Below are positions 1 through 8,949 of a stretch of DNA of 61,992 nt, piece after piece (the stretch's first letter is position 1; every line of letters begins with the position of its first letter). Under the pieces are notes generated by a model. That model made no database searches. It was given only the letters and a program-made list of their open reading frames with translations, and was not told the DNA's origin. The stretch is from Calocera cornea HHB12733. Taxonomy: Eukaryota > Basidiomycota > Dacrymycetes > Dacrymycetales > Dacrymycetaceae. A program made the position numbers and the translations under genes. The DNA is taken from contig KV424085.1 of assembly GCA_001632435.1 (NCBI GenBank), positions 1 through 61,992 of the forward strand. The letters are read 5' to 3'.

Positions 1-1563
1 GCTTCCACTTACAATCTGGTTGCCAGAGACTTCTCCTGGCCCGGGATGCGCACCTATGTACGTCGCTATGTTTCCGGCTGTGACATCTGTCAGCGGACCA
101 AAGCCCCCCGTCACAAACCCTATGGACTACTCCAACCCCTTGAAGTCCCAACTCGTCCCTGGGAATCGATTTCCATGGACTTCATTGTCAAGCTACCCCA
201 GTCCAGTAACTTCGACTCTATCTGGGTCGTTGTTGACCGTTTCACCAAGATGGCGCATTTCATCCCGTGCCGTGAAACTGTCACTGCCCCAGAGCTGGCC
301 TCCCTGTTCCTCCAGAACATTTTCCGCCTCCATGGTTTCCCTGTTTCTATCATCTCAGACCGTGGATCAGTATTTGTCAGTCAGTTCTGGAAGCGCTTGC
401 TTCAACTCGTTCAAGTTCAGTCACGTGCCTCCACTGCTTACCACCCGCAAACCGATGGTCAAACGGAGCGCATCAACCAAGAGCTGGAACAGTATCTCCG
501 CTGCTATTGTTCCTATCAGCAGGACGATTGGAGCAACTTCCTGCCATTGGCAGAGTTTGCTTACAACAGTCACGTCTCCTCGTCTTCGCAACTGTCACCG
601 TTCTTTGCCAACTATGGCTACCACCCGTCCTATGCTCCCCAGCTTGCTGTGCAAGCCCAAGTACCTGCTTCTGAGTCTTATGCATCGACTCTCCATGCCC
701 TGCATGATGAGCTGAAGGCAGAACTTCAGCATACCCAAGAAGAACACACCCGTCACTCCAACCGTCACCGACTGTCAGCACCAGATTTCCGCCCTGGCCA
801 ACTTGTCTGGCTCCTCCGCCGCAATATCAAGACCACCAGGCCCTCTGACAAGCTTGATTTTCGAAGGCTAGGCCCTTTCAGGATCATTCAATCCGTTGGA
901 ACTCGTGCTTTCAAGCTAGAGTTGCCGCTGACACTTCGGCGTCTCCACCCCGTGTTCCATGTCAGCCTTCTGGAACCATACATTGACCCAGCCAATGTTG
1001 AAGGACGTGTTCCCCCTCCCCCAGCGCCTGTCTTCCTGGATGAAGACAATGTTCCCTGGTATCCCATTGATGCTATCCTGGATGTCCGCAAAGTCGGACG
1101 TCGATTTGAGTATCTTGTCAACTTCAAGAATCAACCGATCCAAGAGAGAGCTTGGATCCCTCTCTCAGATCTATCTGCAGAAGTCGATGAACTCATCATC
1201 CGCTTCCACCGACGCCATCCTAGGCACCCTCGTCCTCCTAGAATCAGTCTTGAGAGACCGCTGACAGTTCCCGCTCCAACTGTCACTCAAACTGTCACCC
1301 AACCGATTTCTGTCACTACACCTCCCCGCTCTGAATCTCCACTCCCTGACATTCTTTGGTCGCCTCTCACAACCCCTCCAGACTCTCCAGTTTTGGAGTT
1401 TGAAGATTCAACACTCCCTGTTCCGCCAATGTCATTGCCCCCGCAACTGTCACTGGATCCCTTGCCCGGTGCTTCGGATCATCACCACTCCTATTTGCCA
1501 CCTCAGCAAACTACATTGCGCTCTGGACGCATTGCCCAGCCTCGCACTCGCCCAGATCAATAA
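1..1563 (+). CDS. Ty3/gypsy chromovirus Pol, C-terminal part (integrase + chromodomain), 5' truncated by window edge
   Basis: The frame is open from base 1 and stops at 1561-1563, giving about 520 residues of a retrotransposon polyprotein. Near the start is the CC half (CDICQ) of the integrase HHCC zinc finger. The DDE core follows: D in SMDFIVKLP, D in IISDRGS and E in the QTERINQELE segment. A GPF/Y-like region (LGPFRII) comes next, then a chromodomain around WYPIDAILDVRKVG and AWIPLSDL. The tail is Pro/Thr/Ser-rich. This layout is typical of chromoviruses, whose chromodomain guides insertion into chromatin. Gag, protease, RT and RNase H would lie left of the window. The visible part has no stop or frameshift, so the copy may be young. 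Function is known from the family; activity is not shown. Confidence 0.95.
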   Translation, partial: ASTYNLVARDFSWPGMRTYVRRYVSGCDICQRTKAPRHKPYGLLQPLEVPTRPWESISMDFIVKLPQSSNFDSIWVVVDRFTKMAHFIPCRETVTAPELASLFLQNIFRLHGFPVSIISDRGSVFVSQFWKRLLQLVQVQSRASTAYHPQTDGQTERINQELEQYLRCYCSYQQDDWSNFLPLAEFAYNSHVSSSSQLSPFFANYGYHPSYAPQLAVQAQVPASESYASTLHALHDELKAELQHTQEEHTRHSNRHRLSAPDFRPGQLVWLLRRNIKTTRPSDKLDFRRLGPFRIIQSVGTRAFKLELPLTLRRLHPVFHVSLLEPYIDPANVEGRVPPPPAPVFLDEDNVPWYPIDAILDVRKVGRRFEYLVNFKNQPIQERAWIPLSDLSAEVDELIIRFHRRHPRHPRPPRISLERPLTVPAPTVTQTVTQPISVTTPPRSESPLPDILWSPLTTPPDSPVLEFEDSTLPVPPMSLPPQLSLDPLPGASDHHHSYLPPQQTTLRSGRIAQPRTRPDQ

Positions 1564-1587
1564 CTTGTCTCGCCGGAGCTCGACACC

Positions 1588-2020
1588 TAAGAAGGGGATG
1601 CTGTCATGACTGCATCCCAGGCCGCTCTGGCCCCTGCACAGCCACTCGGAGCGCTGACAGTTTGAACTGTCAGCACGTTTCTGTAAGCCGTTTCACTGCT
1701 TTTTCTATATAAGATAGCTAGGTTCTTAGCCTGTACACCCTGTCGTGTCAACGCAGTCGTTTCCCTGCCCCAGTTCCAGTCCCAGCCTTGCCCCAGCCCT
1801 TGTTCTCTCCTTGCCCTTGCCAACTGTCACCCGGCTCTCCACGACCAAACCCTGCCCTGCCCTGCCTACCTGCCCGACCCATTCCTGACATCCAGCTCTC
1901 CTGGCGACTCACCTACGTGATTCTGGTTCCGAGACCAGCCAAGTCCGACATTAAGCCCTTACCAGTACATACTCGCCGGTTGCAACCCGCTTATTTCCGG
2001 TGGGAAGAGACGTTTTCTTC
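1588..2020 (+). mobile_element. Polypurine tract and 3' LTR of the gypsy element
   Basis: A purine-rich tract (AAGAAGGGGATG, about 1590-1601) lies just before TGTCATGACTGCATCC at 1602, the expected 5' end of an LTR. A TATATAAG box sits at 1706-1713, where a U3 promoter should be. The 3' boundary cannot be fixed because the 5' LTR is outside the window; about 2.0 kb is a guess from where the composition changes. It could be settled by aligning to another copy of this LTR. Confidence 0.7.
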
Positions 2021-2530
2021 AATTTGAGGTACTAGTCATCCACTCTGACCTGAATACTTGCACCTGCGGAGGCAATCAACCGCCCTCTGCGCGACAGTCC
2101 ATCGCGCGGGTCTGATCGCCAACTGAACCGCGGGTCCAACCTCACGGAACCGCTCATCAGAATGGTCTTGGCTTCGCGGTAAGAAACCGAGAGGAGGCTT
2201 CTGGTTTCTGATGTAAGCATGGACCATGTCTTGACATAGGAGCGGCACGCGGATGTGTGATGGTGATTCAACATCGGCGTCGCGTGAGACGTACCGCCGA
2301 AGTAGGGACGCATTGAACATGGCACGATCGACTTGGATGTGCGGTGACCTCGAAGCGGCGCAGGAGCGGCCCGACATTCCTCTGATCTGGACTGGACCTT
2401 TTCACGTGTCACATACAGTTTCAGGGACGGCGACAGCCAAACGCCGGGCCGCATTGCAAACTGGACTGCCGCCGCACCCTACGTACTTAACTCAGCCGCA
2501 GCCCATCGGCTAAAATTAAGCATCACTTTC
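2021..2530. other. Intergenic, no gene supported
   Basis: This lies between the LTR and the promoter of the first small secreted protein gene. Open frames on both strands overlap each other and show no recognisable protein features. Confidence 0.5.
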
Positions 2531-2536
2531 CGTCCT

Positions 2537-2602
2537 TGGCGGAATTCCGTTGAGAATATCCGCAAGGCCCGTCGGAGGACTTAGAAAGGGTCTGCATATA
2601 AG
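2537..2602 (+). promoter_or_regulatory. Conserved upstream block and TATA box of secreted protein gene 1
   Basis: The block TGGCGGAATTCCGTTGAGA at 2537-2555 is followed by a TATA box (CATATAAGG, about 2595-2603). The same block and TATA box recur upstream of the second paralogue (4669-4687 and 4712-4720). GGAATTCC is palindromic. The conserved pair suggests that the promoter was duplicated along with the gene. Confidence 0.65.
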
Positions 2603-2675
2603 GGCGTGTCGACATGCTTGCCTCCGTACCGTGAGGAAAGAGCTCCTACGCGTAGTGTACAGTATTTCCTCCAAG

Positions 2676-2726
2676 GTGCGCCTGAGCTACGCTCAGCGCA
2701 TGTACATTCTACTAACATAGGCGCAG
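2676..2726 (+). other. 5'UTR intron of secreted protein gene 1
   Basis: This 51-nt segment starts GTGCGCCTGAGC, contains the branch-point-like CTAAC and ends GGCGCAG. It finishes nine bases before the ATG. Paralogue 2 has an intron of identical length at the same place (4787-4837) and paralogue 3 has a 45-nt one (44033-44077). Inferred from motif conservation. Confidence 0.65.
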
Positions 2727-2735
2727 GTCACGAAC

Positions 2736-3242
2736 ATGTTCATCCGAACCGCTCTTCTCTCTCTTGCCTCCCTGTGCGTCATGCTCGCCACACTCGCCAC
2801 AGCACTTGTTCCCAATGCCGTTCCTCGCGCCTTACGGCAGGTAACCCGAGACGACGTAGTCAAGCGTATGGCTCTGTATCCGGACGGGACTTGGAGCGCA
2901 AACCGAGCGAAACGATCTGATGTCTCGACCCTCTGCATGGCAGATCAACCCGGCGGGGGCAGCTGTGGTTGCCCTTACAACGTGTACTGCGACTCGCAGC
3001 CAGTGTTGACGGTAAACGAGCTTGATACAGCCCTCGTCGACTCATTCGCGGACTGCCTCAAAGCCTGCGACTCGGTGTTCGCATGCTGGGTGGCAGTCTG
3101 GCAGAAGAGCACACAACTCTGCTCGATTTACGGTCAAGAAGAGTATGCCACCACCTTCACCGGGAATGACGACTACCAGTCGGCTGTGTACGATCTTGAC
3201 GACAGCGACTGCACCGGCACTGGACTCGGCACTTGTGGATAA
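2736..3242 (+). CDS. Small secreted cysteine-rich protein 1 (PAN/apple-like), 168 aa
   Basis: The single coding exon starts at the ATG just after the conserved 5'UTR intron. Residues 1-23 form a signal peptide. A pro-like segment (ALVPNAVPRALRQ... to GTWSANRAKR) ends in Lys-Arg, a likely Kex2 cleavage site near residue 61. The mature part of about 105 residues is Cys-rich. Its centre, DSFADCLKACDSVFACW followed by CSIYG, resembles the PAN/apple pattern of adhesion modules; the match is weak. It is paralogous to 4847-5362 and to 43497-44021, and ends about six residues earlier than both, lacking their YPPAGF tail. Role unknown; extracellular by inference. Confidence 0.75.
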   Translation: MFIRTALLSLASLCVMLATLATALVPNAVPRALRQVTRDDVVKRMALYPDGTWSANRAKRSDVSTLCMADQPGGGSCGCPYNVYCDSQPVLTVNELDTALVDSFADCLKACDSVFACWVAVWQKSTQLCSIYGQEEYATTFTGNDDYQSAVYDLDDSDCTGTGLGTCG

Positions 3243-4660
3243 CTGCCGTCTCGCCGCTGAGAAGACCTGTGTCACATCACACCCAATCGGGAGAGGCACA
3301 CGACAGGCCCAACGTACTCGCAGTCAGGACTCAACCTTCATAGGTCAGTCATTGTGTGTAGTGTTGTTCTCCTCTACTCTTACACCTTGAAATCCCAGTG
3401 TATCCACCCTAATACTCCCAGCTCTTGCGCTTGTACCTAATGAGAGAACTTCTCGTGGCTGCCTCTCATAATTACCACGCCGACCCTCTGAGGGACAGGG
3501 GAAAGGTAAATCCCGATTAAGCGCTGTTCTGAGTGCGTTATCCGGCATGCCAAGGTATCGGACTGGCGGTGCACAACAAACGTAATCGTGGGACAAACCA
3601 TTGGCAGGAATATTCCGATGAATTGGTACTTCGCCGAGATTAAGGAGCCGCCCATCACTCAGTTCACTTGCCAATCAGCCCCGATTCGATGTGAGGTCGT
3701 TACCGCACATCGATTGAGGCATGCTGGGCATCCGCGCTCTACGGGTCTGCGTTCGGGCCCAACCCCACGTAGCCGAGCCGCATAGAATACTGTACTCACC
3801 AGCAAAGGGTGTGCAATACCATAATTGCAAATACCTCCGCGGATGCAACATTTCATTGGCTAAGGTGCGCAGCGCGCCGGGATTATGTGACAGTGCGCAA
3901 GAGAGGGATACAGTCAAACCTGCCTAGGATGATACTGCGTATGAGAATAACCTCGTTTAGAGAGTATAAAAGTCATATCTCAGGTCGAGAGAGGGCTAAA
4001 AAGGACCCTGACTGCATAACTGCATAGAATATCTGTTCCGCAGGCCGTTCTACTATGAGGATGCCATTATAGAGAGATATTCCGAGGGTTTCGGAGCCGA
4101 AGAAGACTATTTCAGCATCTGCTTCCGCTGTTTGGCGCAAAAATTGGTTAATATCTGCTGCCGCGTTGATTGATTACCGAGCTATGAGAGAGCATTCAGA
4201 TATCTGAGCCACTTAAGGAACTTAAACCTACGTTATCTAACTTCAAACTACTCAAAACCAGTGACCATATGACTAAATTATAGCTCCGACACCTTAGGTC
4301 CGCTACCCATAAGAGCATAGTCTCTCTAAGGGCATAGGAAACACCCTATCTCAACGTCATGATCTTAGACAGGTTTGACCAGTGTAAGTATACGACGGAA
4401 GAAGCCGGACCATAGTGCTTCAAAGCGTGAGTGCATTACTGCTGTGTGTTGAGGAAGTGTCCTGAAACATTCAAGAACACCAGACGATGCAGCGGAGCTG
4501 AAACTAACAGTGATTGAGACCGGTCCGAGTTTAGAGTTATCTTCGGATTCATTTGGGCAAGTGCGCAGGCGTCCCAATATCCTGGTGACAGGGAAAATAT
4601 GCGCACTGATAGAGCCTGGTGACAGGTGAGTGTAGCGCACCTTCGCTGTGGTACAGTAGT
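3243..4660. other. Intergenic, 1.4 kb, no gene supported
   Basis: This separates the two tandem paralogues. GC content falls in 3.9-4.4 kb. Only short overlapping open frames are present, and I recognise no protein, RNA gene or inverted-repeat element. Confidence 0.5.
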
Positions 4661-4668
4661 CCCGTCCC

Positions 4669-4720
4669 TGGCGGAATTCCGTTGAGATTGTCCGTAGGCC
4701 TTCAGAGTCTACATATAAGG
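4669..4720 (+). promoter_or_regulatory. Conserved upstream block and TATA box of secreted protein gene 2
   Basis: TGGCGGAATTCCGTTGAGA at 4669-4687 is identical to 2537-2555. ACATATAAGG follows at 4711-4720. Spacing between block and TATA box is about 15 bases shorter than in gene 1. Confidence 0.65.
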
Positions 4721-4786
4721 GATTGTGAATGTGCTCGTCTCGGTTCGTAGGTGAAGATCTCCTACTCGTGGTGTATTTCCTTCAAG

Positions 4787-4837
4787 GTGCGCCCGAGCTA
4801 CTCTCAGCTCGTAATCATTCCAATAACATACGCGCAG
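4787..4837 (+). other. 5'UTR intron of secreted protein gene 2
   Basis: This 51-nt segment begins GTGCGCCCGAGC and ends ACGCGCAG, nine bases before the ATG. It matches 2676-2726 in length and both ends. A longer open frame runs through it from 4751, but the conserved splice signals argue against coding use. Confidence 0.65.
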
Positions 4838-4846
4838 GCCACGAAC

Positions 4847-5362
4847 ATGTTCTTCCGAACCGCTCTTCTCCCTCTTGCCTGGCTATGCGTCGTGCTCGCC
4901 ACACTCGCCACGGCACTCGTCCCCAAGGCTGTTCCTCGCGCCCTTCGACAGGCTACGCGAGACGGCGTGGTGCAGCGCATGGCTCTATCTCCGGATGGAA
5001 CCTGGAGTGCAAACCGAGCGAAGCGATCCGGGGGCGCCCAGACCGACTGCGGACTGACGGTCGCCGGCGGCGGAACCTGCGCGTGCGGGTACACGATCTC
5101 CTGCGCCAGCATGGTGCCGACGGGGAACACGCTCATCGGCCCTCCTCTCACGCTCGACTCGTTCGCGGACTGCGTGCGCCTGTGCGACTCGTCGCTCGAG
5201 TGCGGCATTGTTTCGTACCAGCTGAGCACGGGCAACTGCGCGGCCTACGGCAACACCTTTGTGACCCTGATCCCCAACACCGACTACGAGACGGCAGTGC
5301 TGTCTGCCCAATGTGACGGGCTCGCATCGTGCCTCGACGCGTATCCTCCCGCTGGCTTCTGA
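4847..5362 (+). CDS. Small secreted cysteine-rich protein 2 (PAN/apple-like), 171 aa
   Basis: The ATG was chosen by alignment with paralogue 1: MFFRTALLPLAWLCVVLATL matches its signal peptide and follows the conserved 5'UTR intron. After cleavage near residue 23, the pro-like segment is nearly identical to gene 1 and ends GTWSANRAKRS. The mature domain has diverged strongly but keeps the Cys spacing, including DSFADCVRLCDSSLEC and NCAAYG. It ends AYPPAGF. The upstream 180 bp are also similar to gene 1, so this is a tandem duplication that includes the promoter. A decayed copy of its 3' end lies at 45516-45935. Extracellular by inference; ligand unknown. Confidence 0.75.
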   Translation: MFFRTALLPLAWLCVVLATLATALVPKAVPRALRQATRDGVVQRMALSPDGTWSANRAKRSGGAQTDCGLTVAGGGTCACGYTISCASMVPTGNTLIGPPLTLDSFADCVRLCDSSLECGIVSYQLSTGNCAAYGNTFVTLIPNTDYETAVLSAQCDGLASCLDAYPPAGF

Positions 5363-6446
5363 CGGGCCGGGGCCGCTCAAGGTTGCCGCGGAAGTTGGGA
5401 GCGGGAAGGCACGTCGCAAGCGGCTTCGGCTTGGCTTCATGCTCATGCTCATGCGGCCCGGGTACAACCTTCCTTCTGAGCGAACGTCGACCGACGGGGT
5501 GTGCATGCGGGGTAGAGGCCAGTTCGCGTTCGCGTTCTTTCACGGGCCACTGGACTACATTAGGATATCAAGTTTATACGTGTATGTAACTAGCTGTAAT
5601 CCGGTAACCTAGCTTCAGTAATTCAAGGTGGTGTTGGTGCGAGCCCGTGATGCGCATACAGTACAGACTATACAGCGTGCAGTGTGTACTTGGACGGGTG
5701 GGTGCGCAGTCATGCAGCGTCTGAAACAAAGAGAAAGCAAGACAGGCCGTCCATTTCCGGTATCTATCTCCTGCGCTGTATACGCTGTATGCGCTGTATG
5801 CACTGTATGGCCACGAAGGCTGAAAGCCAGGCCACCGATACGGGCGGAGAGAGGAAGGACGTACGTCCGTGAGCCAGGGAAAGACATGTGAGACGGGATG
5901 GACTGAGGGGACGGGGACGGGGACGGGGGCGGACGGGGGTGTTGGGGCACATGAGAGCGGAGATGGCGAGAGGACGGGGGGGAAATGGGAGTCGGGAGGT
6001 CTTGCCGCTTTCTGAGGCCGGGAAGAAGGGACGGGAGAGATGGAGAAGATGCTGGAAGATAGGAGAAAAGACAAGAGAAGGAGAGGAAAGGAGAGGAAAG
6101 GAAAGGAAAGGAAAGGAAAGGAAGCATTGATTGCGGCCTTTCCAGGCGAGGGCGGGAGGAAGGGGAGGACGGGAGGAGCGGAGGGGGACGGCGAGTGAGC
6201 GCTAGTTCGAGAACGTCGGGAGAGAGCGAGAGCCCTGGGGCAGGAGGCGAGGCGAGGCGAGGCGAGGCGGGAGCCTAGCACAGCACGGCACGGCACAGCA
6301 CAGAGATGTACTCGAGCTCGAGCGGGGTGTTTGGGCCGTGGGCCGTGGGCCGTTCCGAGCTGGAGCTGGAGTTGCACCGCTTCATGGCTCGGACCTCGGT
6401 GCATTGCGCTTTTGTGCGAGGGCGCCGCGCGGCTCAGCGCTCAGTC
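5363..6446. repeat. Intergenic with clustered microsatellites
   Basis: This region lies between two convergent genes. It holds a 9-bp tandem repeat (GCTGTATRC, about four units, 5774-5809), a GGGGAC-type run (5908-5935), a GGAAA pentamer run (about 6083-6120), a GGCGA run (about 6250-6270) and a CACGG/CACAG run (about 6280-6302). The minus strand is pyrimidine-rich and gives long open frames of low complexity, which I do not accept as genes. Confidence 0.7.
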
Positions 6447-7944
6447 TCAGTACGCGGCGATGGCCGAGCGCGGGCTCTCGCTGCGCTCTACCCCTTGCCC
6501 TTCCCGCCCCTCCCCTTGCGGCGCCTCACTCCCGTTGCCCTTGCCCGCGCCCGCCGCGGCCCCAGTATACCCCGCGACCCTCCTGACGACTCCGCGTCCG
6601 ACCTCTGCGACGCCCCTGAGGCTCCTGACGGCCTCGCGCCTCCCCTCCTTCCCGAGCCTCCTCCGGACCTCGTCGCGCGACGGGAGGTACAGCGTGGGCA
6701 GGGAGAGGAGGCTTGGTGCGCGCTCGAGCGCTGTCGAGAAGCTTGTTGTTGTTGGGGGCGGGGAGGCGGCCGTGGAGTGCGGCGGCGTCAGGGGCGGCGT
6801 GGGGTGGGAGTCTGCTCCTGAGCGGGCTGAGCGGGCGGGGGCGCCGCCGCTGCTGCTGCTGCTGCTACTGGTGGTGGTGTGCAGGCTGGAAGTGGTCGGC
6901 GGCGCACCGAGCGGCCTGAGCCCCGGCGAGCTGTGCGGGGTCAGCCCGGGCGTCGGGAGCCCCACGGCGCGCGCGGCGGCGGGGGGGAAGGCGAGGAGCT
7001 TCTCTGCTCCTGGCGTCTGCTCGGCCAGCCGCGCTCTCTCCTTCTCCTTCTCCTGCTCTACCTCTGCGGGCTCGCTTCCCGCGGCGACAGCAGCCGCGCC
7101 GGCTTCGGCCCCGGCTTTCTCCCTGGCTGCAGCAGCCGCGGCCGCGGCGGCCTGCTTCTTCTGCTTGGCACGGCGCAGGATCCCCTTGACACATCCCCAG
7201 AACCAGACGACGTGCATCGGGAGTGCGAGGGCTGTGAAGAGGGCCGGGCCCCACTGCCCGAGGCCCGGTTTGCCGCCGAGCATGCCGAGTCTGACGGCGG
7301 GTGTGCAGAGCTGGGCGATGAGGAGTGCGTGGAAGGCGACCCTTAGGACGAAGAAGAGGGCTGCGAAGAGGTGGTCGTTGCGCAGTGCGGGCTCGAGCGT
7401 GGCCAGCCCGAGATGGTGCGTCGGCAGCTCCATTATTGCTGCGAGGGCGAAGATGTGGGCCCAGCGTTGGGTGAGGACGAGGGAGAGGAGGAGGAAGTAG
7501 AGGGTGTGGTGGATCCAGCCCATGAGCAGGGAGAGGTGCTCCCGGTAGAAGAGGGTGCCGGTGAGGAGGTCCCTGCGGGGAGGTCAGCGTCCGGTGAGAG
7601 GTAGGGGTGGCATGGACGGGACGGGACGGGACGCACGAGATGAGGTATCCCATGAAGCCTGCGCATACGCGCTCGCTGAGCCACGGCCTGGGCTGGAGTT
7701 GGTGGACGCTGCCGCCTGAGCGCAGATAGTCGATAAAGAAGGGGATGGCGGCGAGGGTCATGCAGCCGCTCGCTGCTGTGGTTGCGATCCAGGCGCGCTT
7801 GCGGGGTGCTGTGTAGCGGATGGCGCCGAGGGAGTAGATGAGCGGGGTGAGGAGGAAGGCGGCCCAGAAGGTGTTGAGGAGGTGGGCGGGGACGGGCTGC
7901 GGGAGGCGGGCCCACAGGGCGGCGAGGGGGGTGAGGGCGGGCAT
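6447..7944 (-). CDS. TLC-domain integral membrane protein, about 477 aa
   Basis: Two exons: 7944-7637 and 7572-6447. The 64-nt intron has a GTGCGT donor, a GCTGAC branch point and a CCGCAG acceptor (phase 2). About six or seven hydrophobic segments span residues 15-255. The central motifs GWIHHTLYFLL and MELPTHHLGL are what the TLC (TRAM-LAG1-CLN8) superfamily shows, including its His and Glu/Pro/Thr pattern. The family includes ceramide synthases and lipid-sensing ER proteins. The Lag motif of ceramide synthase is not obvious, so I call only the domain. A long Ala/Glu- and Pro/Ser-rich cytosolic tail follows, with an R-A-K-Q-K-K cluster. The intron carries a GGGAC pentamer run. Part of the tail is duplicated at 45.29-45.44 kb. 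Confidence 0.7.
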
Positions 7945-8502
7945 GGGGTGGGTGGGGGTGGGTGGGGGTGGGTGGGGTGGTGAGCGCGGGCTATGTATGG
8001 GGTGGTACAGGAGTGCGCAGGCCGGGGAGTGCACACAGGAGGATGAGCGGCCGGGAGCTCCTCAGCACAGTGCCTGCGGTCGGGGGGAGGCGTGCGTGGC
8101 CCCTCGACGGCGGCGTGCGGCGTGGGGTGGTCTACTCGGGGACAGGACGGCCTGCGGGCGTGCGTGTCGGCGGTAGGCAGCGCCCGCTTCTCCTCTTCCG
8201 CCGAGTGAGCGACGGCGAGCAAGGGCGAGGGAAGACGAATCAGGGAGCGTTCCAATTCCCAAAACGCGTGCATCGCCCAGGCTTCGCTAGATAGGGGCTT
8301 CGGCATAGGGGTCCGACTCCGACTCACAGCGGACGCAGATAAGCTCCACAGGGCGCCGCACGTGCGTCCCTCGATGGCCGCCGCCGATTGGCCCATGGCG
8401 CGCGCTTAAGTGACCCCCTGGCCTGTCGCCACGCCAGCGGGCGCGCGGCTGGTGACTCACCAGCGCAGGATACTTTGGTACGGCGGAGCGGTCCTCAGAC
8501 TG

Positions 8503-8534
<32 letters not shown>

Positions 8535-8949
8535 CGATAGTACATGGTGCACCCGTCATGTGTAGCTTCCCAACCGCTCAAACTCACACCGGAACTGCGC
8601 TTCGGACACGGCCCACGAGCAACCAGGGCCTTCTCGCCCGCCCGCATCCGGCCCCCCGGGGCCACATAATAGAGCGAGCGAATAACAGAACAGAACAGAA
8701 CAGGACAGGACAGGACCGCACAAGTCTATAATCGTGGTGCTAGTACAGGACAGTACAGCATGCATGAGCCGGCCCGACCCCTTCCTCCCGCCTCCTGCAG
8801 TACAGTAAGCACCCTACGCGCGCGACTCGCTCGCCACCCTCAGGCCTCGCCGCCTCTCGAGCCGCCCCACTCTGCCCACTGCCACTCCCACCACTCAGTC
8901 TTCCTGCCCGTACGCCCCCTGCCCCTGACAAGCTCGCTCAAGCTCAAGC
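7945..8949. repeat. Intergenic with CTG microsatellite and pentamer run
   Basis: This is the upstream region of the TLC gene and the downstream region of oxidase 1. A GGGTGGGTGG-type run lies at 7946-7979, next to the TLC start codon. (CTG)n with one interruption spans about 8501-8535. ACAGA/GGACA pentamers lie at about 8685-8716. No gene seen. Confidence 0.6.

Noticed and set aside
5574..6404. 276-codon minus-strand frame
   Set aside because: Low-complexity pyrimidine-tract translation (Ser/Pro/Phe runs) over microsatellites.
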